Below, in pieces: positions 1 through 6,503 of a stretch of DNA of 7,759 bases. The stretch is taken from contig JADLHV010000003.1 in the NCBI GenBank assembly GCA_020848595.1, positions 1 to 7,759 of the forward strand, written 5' to 3'. Made by a program: the position numbers and the translations under genes. The stretch's first letter is position 1. Every line of letters starts with the position of its first letter. The notes under the pieces are model-generated. The model ran no database searches. It saw only the letters and a program-made list of their open reading frames with translations, and was not told the origin of the DNA. The stretch comes from Bacteroidia bacterium (GTDB lineage: Bacteria > Bacteroidota > Bacteroidia > NS11-12g > UBA955).

Positions 1-497
1 ACAATTCTAATATCCTTTAAATTGAGATCGCTGGCAAATGCATTAACAAAATATTCATTGTTGAGAGGATAATGCTCATAGAGTTTATAAAAGCAATAAA
101 TATCGTAATCACCTTTTCTTATTGAAACTATTTGTACCCATCCATTCTCATTATAACCATAACGCAATTCAAAATCAGTATTAATAGGAAAATTATAGGT
201 ATGAGTTTGATTATCCATCCAAAAACTCAAACACTTGTGTTTATAGGCAAAAACAGTCAGATGATTAGAACGAATTTCGCGATACAATTCACTTTCAACA
301 TCAAAATGTTCAAGCATTGCAATCAAATCCTCATGCTCAAGTATATGTTTCTGAACCTCGGCTTTCTTCTCGAGCTTTCGTTGGAGATAACTATTGGCAT
401 CTTTAAATACAAACCCTTTACTGAAATTTGTGTTTTCAAGGATTACACCTGTAGCTAGGGTGACAAGAAACAAAAGGAAAAAGACAATCTTTTTCAA
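1..497 (-). CDS. Membrane-anchored protein, probable N-terminal sensor region of a histidine kinase (3' end outside window)
   Basis: An open frame of 165 codons runs from a TTG at 497-495 to the left edge without a stop. The start LKKIVFFLLFLVTLATGV is a basic-then-hydrophobic signal anchor (residues 1-18). It is followed by a charged, probably helical stretch (about 35-65) and a beta-rich domain with LSFWMDN, NGW, KGDYDIY and HYPLNNEYFVNAF motifs. From memory, this order (SFW-DN, NGW, G-Y, YP-NEY) is typical of the periplasmic sensor segment of Bacteroidota histidine kinases, so a kinase core would lie beyond the window; that part is inference. The TTG lies 2 bases after the hldD stop codon, suggesting translational coupling in one operon. 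No in-frame ATG precedes the signal anchor, and an in-frame stop upstream (533-531) limits any extension. Coding is confident; the kinase assignment is moderate. Confidence 0.7.
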   Translation of the reverse strand, partial: MKKIVFFLLFLVTLATGVILENTNFSKGFVFKDANSYLQRKLEKKAEVQKHILEHEDLIAMLEHFDVESELYREIRSNHLTVFAYKHKCLSFWMDNQTHTYNFPINTDFELRYGYNENGWVQIVSIRKGDYDIYCFYKLYEHYPLNNEYFVNAFASDLNLKDIRI

Positions 498-499
498 TA

Positions 500-1465
500 T
501 TATATATGGGCTTTTTTCAGCAGATAATTTTTAACATAATCTTCTACACCTTGATCGATACTATAAAATGGGAAAGTATATCCTGCCTTCTGTAATTTCG
601 ACATATCAGCTTCCGTAAAATATTGATATTTATCTCTGATATCGACGGGTGTATCTATAAATTCAATTTCTGGACTTAAGTTTAGAGCTTTAAAAACTGC
701 ATGAGCTAGGTCAAGGAAAGTATTGGCTTTTCCACTTCCAAGGTTATAAATAGCACTAGATTTTCTATCATTCATAAGCCATATCAGCACATTCACAACA
801 TCTTTAACATAAATAAACTCGCGCTTCTGTTCTCCCTCTTTATAATCTGGATGATGAGAACGGAATAATTTTAAATGCTTATTGTTTTGAATCTGATTAA
901 AGGCATGATATACGACCGAAGCCATTCTACCTTTATGAACTTCATTAGGCCCATAAACGTTAAAAAACTTAAGTCCAGCCCAAAAAAATGGCTTTCTTTC
1001 TTGTGCTAATGCCCAAAGATCAAAATCCAATTTGCTTTGTCCATAAGGATTGAGCGGTTTAAGTTGATCCATATTTTCGTATGAATCAGAAAAACCATAC
1101 TCGCCCATTCCATAAGTAGCAGCACTACTCGCATATACCAAGGGGATGCCTTGCTCTACACATAAATTCCAAATCTTTTTCGAATAGTCGACATTCAATT
1201 CATCTAAAATGTCTTTATTAAATTCTGTTGTATCCGTTCTTGCGCCAATATGAAAAATAAATTGAATGCGATTACCTTTCTCTTTTACCCATTCGAAGAA
1301 ATCTTGTCGCTCTACTTTTTCAGTATAAATAAGAGGCTCCCAATTCGCTTGTTTTTCTATTTTCGTAAAATCATCGACTAAAACTAAGTCGACATAACCT
1401 TATTCATTTAGCTTCTTTGCTAAACAAGACCCAATGAAACCTGCCGCTCCCGTGATTATTATCAT
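500..1465 (-). pseudogene. hldD: ADP-L-glycero-D-manno-heptose 6-epimerase, interrupted by one in-frame stop
   Basis: HldD (RfaD) is the cytoplasmic NADP-dependent epimerase that converts ADP-D-glycero- to ADP-L-glycero-D-manno-heptose for the LPS inner core. Translating from the ATG at 1465-1463 gives 321 codons, close to the E. coli length of about 310. The GAAGFIG nucleotide-binding motif (residues 6-12) is present, followed by LVLVDDF (27-33), HIGARTDTTE (72-81), YASSAATYG (111-119), the catalytic pair Y141 and K145 in NPYGQSK, and HKGRMASV. These match the extended SDR epimerase family throughout. Codon 22 (1402-1400) is TAA where relatives have Lys, Glu or Gln, so the protein is cut after 21 residues. 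The open part downstream could start at a TTG at 1198, but that product lacks the cofactor-binding half-fold and should be inactive. The frame is otherwise undamaged, so the lesion is recent or a base error. The sensor-like gene follows directly. Confidence 0.85.
1400..1402 (-). other. Premature ochre codon in hldD
   Basis: The minus strand reads AAT GAA TAA GGT TAT here, in frame with the hldD ATG and with all downstream epimerase motifs. A single change from AAA, GAA or CAA explains the stop. Other genes in this window (for example the PTPS gene, the lamin-tail gene and the TonB receptor) end with TAA, so a genome-wide reassignment of this codon is not a credible explanation. Confidence 0.9.
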
Positions 1466-1480
1466 AAATTACCTAGTTCT

Positions 1481-1488
1481 CAAAAATA
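1481..1488 (-). promoter_or_regulatory. Putative Bacteroidota -7 element for hldD
   Basis: The minus strand reads TATTTTTG, a match to the TAnnTTTG -7 consensus, 15 bases before the hldD ATG. No clear TTG-type -33 element is visible at the usual distance. The site lies back to back with the element for the divergent PTPS gene and overlaps one arm of a small dyad (1479-1484 with 1495-1500). Confidence 0.4.
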
Positions 1489-1501
1489 ACGAAATTTGAG
1501 T

Positions 1502-1509
1502 TAAATTTG
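1502..1509 (+). promoter_or_regulatory. Putative Bacteroidota -7 element for the PTPS/QueD gene
   Basis: TAAATTTG fits the TAnnTTTG consensus exactly and ends 19 bases before the ATG at 1529, which would leave a short leader. A -33 TTG is not evident. Because the divergent hldD element is only 13 bases away, the two promoters would share upstream DNA and could interfere with each other. Confidence 0.45.
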
Positions 1510-1528
1510 CAGCATATTTTTCCATCGG

Positions 1529-1963
1529 ATGAACTCGCCTGTACTATTTATCACACGAAAAGCCCATTTTAATGCCGCTCATAAGCTCTATAATCCTGCC
1601 TGGACTAAAGAAGAAAATGAAGCTTGTTTTGGGAAATGCGCCAACGAATACTGGCATGGTCATAATTTTGATTTATACGTTACTATTAAAGGCCACCCTT
1701 CTGCTGATACCGGCTTTGTTATGGATCTTAAAAAATTGAAGATTATTATTGAAGATGAAGTGGTACAACATCTCGATCACAAAAATTTGAACTTGGATGT
1801 GCCTTTCTTAAAAGATATTTTACCCTCAGTTGAAAACATAGCTGTGGCTATCTGGGACCGCTTAACACCTCACTTACCGGATGGTGTTAAATTACACCGT
1901 ATTCATCTTATTGAAACTGTCAATAACTCGGTCGAATATTTTGGCCCCGATGTTCTACTTTAA
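1529..1963 (+). CDS. queD: 6-pyruvoyl-tetrahydropterin synthase / 6-carboxytetrahydropterin synthase family (PTPS-II-like motif)
   Basis: This 144-residue protein belongs to the T-fold PTPS/QueD family, which acts on dihydroneopterin triphosphate in pterin, queuosine or folate routes. Visible features are the zinc ligands H18 (in HFNAAHKLY), H43 and H45 (in WHGHNF), the likely catalytic C37 in FGKCANEYWHGH, the D83-H84 pair in LDHKNLN, and E129 in LIETVNNSVEY, which would contact the pterin ring. The spacing Cys-x5-His-Gly-His is that of the animal-type PTPS (PTPS-II); classic QueD has Cys-x3-His-Gly-His. The product could therefore be 6-pyruvoyl-tetrahydropterin rather than the queuosine precursor, and the queD symbol is a family-level label. 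No folE, queC or queE gene is in the window to decide. The ATG at 1529 has a good -7 element upstream and lies directly before the conserved first strand. It is divergent from hldD. Confidence 0.88.
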   Translation: MNSPVLFITRKAHFNAAHKLYNPAWTKEENEACFGKCANEYWHGHNFDLYVTIKGHPSADTGFVMDLKKLKIIIEDEVVQHLDHKNLNLDVPFLKDILPSVENIAVAIWDRLTPHLPDGVKLHRIHLIETVNNSVEYFGPDVLL

Positions 1964-2020
1964 TGGACAAAGCGGAAAAGTTAAGCTTTAATTCTTACCC
2001 CTATTAACGATATTCGCATC

Positions 2021-2311
2021 GTGCTGCAACTGTGGAATAAATACAAATATTGGGTCGTTGGTGTTACTGCTTTAGTTTGGATGACCATTTTTGATAGCAA
2101 TAACTTTATCGAATTAATTCGCTTAAGGTCGGATTTGTCTGACTTAAGAGAAAAACGCTCTTATTACAAATCTGAAATTATTAAGGCACGTAAAACAGAA
2201 AAAGATTTGTTTAGCAATAACAAAAACCTTGAAAAATTTGCCCGTGAACGCTATCTTATGAAAAAAGATAATGAGGATATTTTCATTATTGTTGAGCCTG
2301 AAAATAATTGA
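2021..2311 (+). CDS. divIC: Septum formation initiator family protein (DivIC/FtsB-like)
   Basis: This is a 96-residue bitopic inner-membrane protein of the divisome, of the family that pairs with FtsL/FtsQ-type partners in septal peptidoglycan synthesis. It has a short basic cytosolic start, one transmembrane helix (about residues 11-24), the DSNN motif at 25-28 common in Bacteroidota members, a heptad-rich coiled coil (about 30-72), and the conserved tail EKFARERYLMKKDNEDIF (71-88). The length is normal for the family. The start is GTG at 2021. An in-frame stop at 1982-1984 and the absence of any ATG between them leave GTG as the best choice, and it places the membrane helix at the expected position. 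It follows the PTPS gene by 57 bases in the same direction, so co-transcription is plausible although the two functions are unrelated. Confidence 0.85.
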   Translation: MLQLWNKYKYWVVGVTALVWMTIFDSNNFIELIRLRSDLSDLREKRSYYKSEIIKARKTEKDLFSNNKNLEKFARERYLMKKDNEDIFIIVEPENN

Positions 2312-2316
2312 TTTAT

Positions 2317-2343
2317 TCGATTTTAATTATCGATTAAATTCGA
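2317..2343. terminator. AT-rich hairpin between convergent genes, possible terminator
   Basis: An inverted repeat starts 5 bases after the divIC stop. TCGA plus TTTAAT on the left pairs with ATTAAA plus TCGA on the right, with one T-T mismatch and a 5-base loop (TATCG). It lies between two convergent genes and could serve either strand. There is no long T-tract after it and the stem is AT-rich, so the intrinsic-terminator reading is tentative. Confidence 0.35.
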
Positions 2344-2408
2344 TATAGCAATATTTAACAATCATTTTACAGTAGTTTCATTTTATCATATTCAGGCTTC
2401 CTTTATAT

Positions 2409-4934
2409 TTAAGTTCTATGTATTAAATACAATGTAAAATATTGGACAATGGTTTTTAATTCAGGACTATGGCATTGAATAACAATAAGATAAGCACCTT
2501 CCTTAAGCTGACTTCCATTCATATCTAATCCATCCCAACTCAAAACACCTTCTGTTCCTATACTTTCGTTATTATAAGGCTCTGCCGACAAGCGACCATC
2601 TGCATCAAAAATTTTAATGTGACAAAAATAATTGGGGTGAGGCATTTGATAGTTAAATTGAATATAATCTTCGAAACCATCATTATTAGGAGATACTGAT
2701 TGCGACGAAATAGAAAAAAAAGATTGCTGAGTATTTTGCATAAGAAATTGAGAGTTTAAATATCCTGGTGTAGCAAAACCCGACTTACTAGAAGCGCTGG
2801 TCCAATTCTCTTTACTCATTTGTTTAGTTTCTGGATTAATGCGCTCTAAACTCACTCCGTTTTGATCTTCTATTAAATTAAAATGCCAATCCTTTGAACA
2901 CACTAAACTATCTATAGTTTCGGAATATTGATTCAATAGCATTAAAGCAGCGCCATCATCTGTCATTGAAGGCATAGAAGACATTTGAACTTTTAAACTA
3001 GACTTCTTTCCACATGTATAATCGGCACATACCACTGATGTATCCTCGGTTAAAAGTAAATAACTTTTAGGAGGCATGATGATATATGTCTCAGAAATTT
3101 TTAAAATCTTATTGATAGTCCCATTAATTAAATCGGCTATATATGTCCTATCTAAATTGATAAAATGATTAGAACGGTTATATATTTCAATAAAATCTTT
3201 CCCTCCAGTGTTCGGATTAAACAGCACTTCATTAAAAACAATATCTCCTGGAAACGGACTAATACTCACCTGAGCATGTAAATCATACTTTCCGACTCGA
3301 TTTGAATCGCAATCTCGTGTACCCGGTAGCTCAAAATGGTAGAATGAATCAGGATGCATGTCAAAATCAAGTGATAAGACTATTTCACCTAAACGATGGT
3401 CTTGCTTCATAAATCTTGCAATTTTCGTTTGCCCATTGACTCGAATGCTCCAAGTATCCTGGAAAATGGAATCGAATCCTTCACTAAAAAACAGATTCAA
3501 TTTATTGGGGGATATCAACTCAAATCGTGTGATTTTAGGCGCTATAGTATCGATAGGTAAAGTCTTTCGAATTGAATTGACACTTCCAGGAGTTCCGCCA
3601 ATAGAGCTTATAGAGGCATTCCAGTTGGCATTCCCCACACACAAATTATAAGGATCTATAAGCTCTAAACTATAGCCACCTTGTTGCTTTAATTCATCCA
3701 TTATCCAATCAATTGAATAGGTTATGGAATGTATAATATTTCCATTTTGGTCTTTTAATATCAATACATCGCCTGAATTATTTAAAGAAGGAGGATTATA
3801 GAGGACTAAGAAACTATCAGGAAAGAGCACTGCTTTCCCAACAGGTTTGCAGCTCGATGCATCACAAAACAATAAATTCGAACAATCTAAATAACGCTTA
3901 GAACGGTTATAAATTTCTATATACTCTTGAATCGGCAGACCTTGACTAGGCTCTGGGTCAAACATAATTTCATTGATAATGAGTTCTTGATACTGGGGCA
4001 GATAACCAATCAAACTAAAGAAATAATGACGCTCGGACTCTAAGTAATTACCCTCTAAATCGGCTATACTATCGATATAAATTTCATGCCATTGATTTTC
4101 GTTTAAACATGGAAAATAAAATAAAATCGACTTAAAATTATACTTGATACTAAAACTATCAAAAGTACAGGTATCATTACCAATCAGATTTATATGCCAA
4201 GACAAAGTATCTCTTAGCCTTAATGCTTCAGAAAAATTGATTTCTATTATATGGTTATTGATGAATTTAATTGAATCAACCACAGGTGGCATAGTATCAC
4301 GAATTAAGGGCCCCGTATAAATATAATCGAGAAAATGTTTCTTAAAAAACGAGGCGGTACTTTGCTTAATCTTTATACCCATAAACACATCTGAAGCATT
4401 TACAATTAAAGGGGCAACATAATTTCCTACTATTACACCAGAAAGCTCGAGATGTCTGACATAAATAGAATCCATATTGGCATCAATTTCAATTATAAAC
4501 TCATTATTAGAACGATTAAACACATTATCAATACCGTCAATTAACTTGACTTCTATACCATTGATAATTTGATACAGAGCTAGCTCATCATTAACTCCAC
4601 CCAATCGCATCAGAAGACCATTACGAGCGTTCAATAAATTGCTAGAATCGGCATATAGAAAAAAGTCTACATAATTAGTAGAAGAGGTATTAAAGGCTAA
4701 ACGCCCTTTGAATCGCCAACTCATTTCCTCATAAGTTTTAGATAATAAACTGATGTAAAATGAAGAATTAGGTAGTGTACTATGGCTGATGAGCATAGAA
4801 TTAGAATCTTTAAATTCTGTAAGCATACCTTGCCAAGTGGGAGAAAAATTTAAATCACCATCAGTAAAATCATCCCAAATTTGAGCTGAAACTACTCTAG
4901 AGAAAAACATCAAGCACACTATCCAAACCCGCAT
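2409..4934 (-). CDS. Large exported protein with two tandem Ig-like plus lamin-tail (LTD) modules and a FlgD/CHU_C-like C-terminus
   Basis: This 841-residue protein has a signal peptide (cleavage likely after VVSA, residue 17). An N-terminal beta-rich domain (about 20-210) is followed by two copies of a module. Each module has an SbsA-type Ig-like domain opening with DTMPPVV (213) or DTIAPKI (462), then a lamin-tail domain with NEIMFDP...EYIEIYNRS (321-345) or NEVLFNP...DFIEIYNRS (568-588), closing with SLELIDP...GTPGSVNS or SLERINP...ATPGYLNS. The C-terminal 100 residues (SPNNDGFED at 748-756, FDADGRL, LSWDGLDMNG, EGAYLIVIQ) resemble FlgD-Ig/CHU_C domains, which end many secreted Bacteroidota proteins and may be a type IX secretion signal. 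Twelve cysteines outside the signal peptide suggest disulfides. The role is unknown; cell-surface or extracellular binding is inferred from architecture. It begins at the ATG at 4934 with a TAGTTTTG element close upstream, and it is convergent with divIC. Confidence 0.9.
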   Translation of the reverse strand: MRVWIVCLMFFSRVVSAQIWDDFTDGDLNFSPTWQGMLTEFKDSNSMLISHSTLPNSSFYISLLSKTYEEMSWRFKGRLAFNTSSTNYVDFFLYADSSNLLNARNGLLMRLGGVNDELALYQIINGIEVKLIDGIDNVFNRSNNEFIIEIDANMDSIYVRHLELSGVIVGNYVAPLIVNASDVFMGIKIKQSTASFFKKHFLDYIYTGPLIRDTMPPVVDSIKFINNHIIEINFSEALRLRDTLSWHINLIGNDTCTFDSFSIKYNFKSILFYFPCLNENQWHEIYIDSIADLEGNYLESERHYFFSLIGYLPQYQELIINEIMFDPEPSQGLPIQEYIEIYNRSKRYLDCSNLLFCDASSCKPVGKAVLFPDSFLVLYNPPSLNNSGDVLILKDQNGNIIHSITYSIDWIMDELKQQGGYSLELIDPYNLCVGNANWNASISSIGGTPGSVNSIRKTLPIDTIAPKITRFELISPNKLNLFFSEGFDSIFQDTWSIRVNGQTKIARFMKQDHRLGEIVLSLDFDMHPDSFYHFELPGTRDCDSNRVGKYDLHAQVSISPFPGDIVFNEVLFNPNTGGKDFIEIYNRSNHFINLDRTYIADLINGTINKILKISETYIIMPPKSYLLLTEDTSVVCADYTCGKKSSLKVQMSSMPSMTDDGAALMLLNQYSETIDSLVCSKDWHFNLIEDQNGVSLERINPETKQMSKENWTSASSKSGFATPGYLNSQFLMQNTQQSFFSISSQSVSPNNDGFEDYIQFNYQMPHPNYFCHIKIFDADGRLSAEPYNNESIGTEGVLSWDGLDMNGSQLKEGAYLIVIQCHSPELKTIVQYFTLYLIHRT

Positions 4935-4941
4935 CGTAAGG

Positions 4942-4949
4942 CAAAACTA
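4942..4949 (-). promoter_or_regulatory. Putative -7 element for the lamin-tail gene
   Basis: TAGTTTTG on the minus strand fits TAnnTTTG and ends only 7 bases before the ATG, so transcription would begin at or just before the start codon, giving an almost leaderless mRNA. No TTG-type -33 box is seen at the expected spacing, so this may be a chance match in AT-rich DNA. Confidence 0.25.
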
Positions 4950-5002
4950 AATCAAAGAAAAATAGGTTGTAAAAATTTATTTCATACAAACGTTTCTACA
5001 TG

Positions 5003-5078
5003 GCATTTACGGTAGAATTTAGTATAAAAAAATTCTCCAAGTATTTACAAATAATTACATTCGACTGTAAATATTTAC
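5003..5078. repeat. Cluster of ATTTAC/GTAAAT repeats forming dyads in the 182-base intergenic region
   Basis: The gap between the acetyltransferase gene and the lamin-tail gene (4935-5116) holds no gene but is rich in symmetry. TATTTACA at 5042-5049 is the exact inverse of TGTAAATA at 5066-5073 (16-base spacer). GTAAATATTTAC at 5067-5078 is a perfect 12-base palindrome. A further CATTTAC sits at 5004-5010. A separate hairpin AGAATTT/AAATTCT spans 5014-5036. The array could be operators for the lamin-tail gene, or termination signals for the acetyltransferase gene. No T-tract follows the stems, which slightly favours operators. Confidence 0.45.
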
Positions 5079-5116
5079 TAGAGAAAAAGCAATAAACTCA
5101 ATACAGAGTTTGAATA

Positions 5117-5572
5117 TTAAAAACCTTCAGCGAAAGAGAAACTCCTTGTAAATTTTAAGTGAGTTTGATCAAAGCCGCGTTTCAAATAAAAGTCATGAGC
5201 ATTACCTCTTACGACATTAGAACTTACTTCAAGGAATTGACATTTTCTAAGCTTAAGTTCCTTTTCAAGATGCTTAATCAGTCCAACGCCTAGTCCCTTG
5301 CCCCTTTGTTCTTCGCATACATACATTTCCTGAATCTCGTATACAATATTAAGATGATGCAGAAGCAATTGACTATGACAAGAAATAAAACCACATACCT
5401 TACCATTTACCGATGCCACAAGGTAAATATTCTTGTGATCGCGCATATTCATCAAATAAAATTGTTTGAATAATTCTTCGTCAAATTGTGTGTTTTCTAA
5501 TTGACAAATCAGACTGTAAACCGACATAACATCATGTTCACTAGCCTTTCGAATACAAATACCGGTCTCCAT
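5117..5572 (-). CDS. GNAT N-acetyltransferase, PhnO-like (aminoalkylphosphonate N-acetyltransferase type)
   Basis: This 151-residue single-domain acetyl-CoA-dependent N-acetyltransferase is predicted to be cytosolic. The acetyl-CoA pyrophosphate loop is QRGKGLG (89-95), preceded by the beta-4 strand EIQEMYV (80-85), and the C-terminal motif AHDFYLKRGF (125-134) carries the usual GNAT tyrosine (Y129). The pattern beyond the core (VYSLICQLE near 18-26, MRD near 43-45, LHHLN at 71-75, SSNV-R--AHDFYL and HLKFTRSF) agrees closely with E. coli PhnO as I recall it. PhnO acetylates aminoalkylphosphonates and the related amine 1-aminoethylphosphonate. No phosphonate gene lies nearby, so the substrate is unproven and another small amine is possible. 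It starts 30 bases after the lipoprotein gene ends, probably in one transcript. The ATG at 5572 gives an N-terminus of normal family length. Confidence 0.85.
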   Translation of the reverse strand: METGICIRKASEHDVMSVYSLICQLENTQFDEELFKQFYLMNMRDHKNIYLVASVNGKVCGFISCHSQLLLHHLNIVYEIQEMYVCEEQRGKGLGVGLIKHLEKELKLRKCQFLEVSSNVVRGNAHDFYLKRGFDQTHLKFTRSFSFAEGF

Positions 5573-5602
5573 ATAATTTAAGTTAATTTTTATTTTTTTG
5601 AT

Positions 5603-6325
5603 TTACAACTTACGCAAACTATTCAATTGAAAGTACAAACCTACACCTGCTGTAAAAGGAAAATAATCGTAGGTATTATTTTCATTTGATATAGTAAATC
5701 CAAATTGAAACATCACTTTAACATATTTATAACCGAATCGAGTAAAAATAGTAGATTCTGAAATAAAATCTCTGTGATTACCTGGGTAATAAATAAAACT
5801 AAATCGGTTAGCAAAGCCATAATCAATTACATTCGACATTTTGCCATAAGCAGGTTGAAAATAAATTCTAGAGTAATTTCTATTATTAAGTTCATTGCTG
5901 AAATTATTCGAAGGATTTAAAAAGTCTGAAAACTGATTATTGATTTTAGATTTTGAAATTCCGTATCCAGCGTATACTTCGAAAGTACTGCCATCTTGGA
6001 AATGCGTAAAATACCCTAATGCTATTTCATTGTCTCTATAACTTTCTTTTTTAGTTTGGGTAGATGTAACATTAAATGCTGAATCAAATGTTTTAAATGT
6101 ATCTGCAGGCAGTCGGTACCTAGAAGTAGTGGCCGAAATTGCAATATTATCTGTTAATGCATAAGCCCCATGTATTTCGCCTAAACTTGCAGCATTTAAA
6201 GAGAATTCAAAATCCCCTTTTCCAGTAAAATATGTTGGCTTAATGGTGGTAGGCAGGTAACGATAATCGCCACAACCCATCAGAGTCATCACAACTAACA
6301 CAAGCCCAATCCTTTGCATTTTCAT
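5603..6325 (-). CDS. Lipoprotein with outer-membrane beta-barrel-like sequence, function unknown
   Basis: This 240-residue protein has a type II signal peptide: a basic start, hydrophobic residues 6-16, and lipobox LMGC with the lipidated Cys at 18. After YLPTT (23-27) comes a run of alternating hydrophobic/aromatic strands (for example GDFEFSLNA, IHGAYALTDNIAISA, EIALGYF, FEVYAGYGIS, RFSFIYYP, VKVMFQFGF, FTAGVGLYF) separated by Asn/Ser-rich turns. The end is an antiparallel-strand pattern with LYFQL followed by a short basic tail. This resembles a common Bacteroidota family of small lipid-anchored barrel-like proteins with a Y-P-T start and a GKG...AYA-T-NIA segment. I cannot assign a function. 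The start is MKM; either Met is possible, the first is used. It lies 178 bases from the DUF4249 gene, so it probably has its own promoter, and it is followed closely by the acetyltransferase gene. Confidence 0.8.
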   Translation of the reverse strand: MKMQRIGLVLVVMTLMGCGDYRYLPTTIKPTYFTGKGDFEFSLNAASLGEIHGAYALTDNIAISATTSRYRLPADTFKTFDSAFNVTSTQTKKESYRDNEIALGYFTHFQDGSTFEVYAGYGISKSKINNQFSDFLNPSNNFSNELNNRNYSRIYFQPAYGKMSNVIDYGFANRFSFIYYPGNHRDFISESTIFTRFGYKYVKVMFQFGFTISNENNTYDYFPFTAGVGLYFQLNSLRKL

Positions 6326-6503
6326 ATTTATTCGAACATACTATACGAATTTTAGAAAATAAATTTAAGATATCATCAATATTAAGGATATCCGTAATAA
6401 AATGGGTGAAAAAGTTGAAACATTTTGATATAAGTTGCTAAATTACAGTAAAATATAATTCACAACCACAAATAGTTAAAGAATTAGACAGTAGTTGAAA
6501 AAA
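6326..6503. other. Intergenic region upstream of the lipoprotein gene
   Basis: These 178 bases separate the DUF4249 stop (TAG) from the next minus-strand start. I see no gene and no exact TAnnTTTG element. Weak symmetry is present: two GATATC sites at 6369-6374 and 6387-6392, ATTCG/CGAAT arms at 6330-6334 and 6346-6350 just before the ATG, and a small TAGTT/AACTA hairpin at 6492-6506 overlapping the DUF4249 stop. A promoter for the lipoprotein gene is expected here but cannot be placed. Confidence 0.5.

Noticed and set aside
132..458. Open frame of 108 codons on the plus strand
   Set aside because: It lies antisense to the minus-strand signal-anchored frame at 1-497, which has a signal anchor and family-like motifs; the plus-strand product has no recognisable feature.
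500..1198. A separate 232-residue epimerase starting at TTG 1198
   Set aside because: The frame upstream of this codon continues to encode HldD sequence back to the ATG at 1465, so this is the 3' part of the interrupted gene and would lack the NADP-binding half.
1400..1402. TAA as a reassigned or programmed readthrough codon
   Set aside because: Neighbouring genes terminate at TAA, and no recoding signal or stimulatory structure is evident after the codon; a point mutation or base error is simpler.
3358..3651. Open frame of 97 codons on the plus strand
   Set aside because: It is fully antisense to the lamin-tail gene, whose domains are conserved across this stretch; treated as a chance opening.
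6369..6392. Paired GATATC sites as an operator
   Set aside because: Six-base AT-rich palindromes occur by chance at this composition, and there is no longer shared flank.
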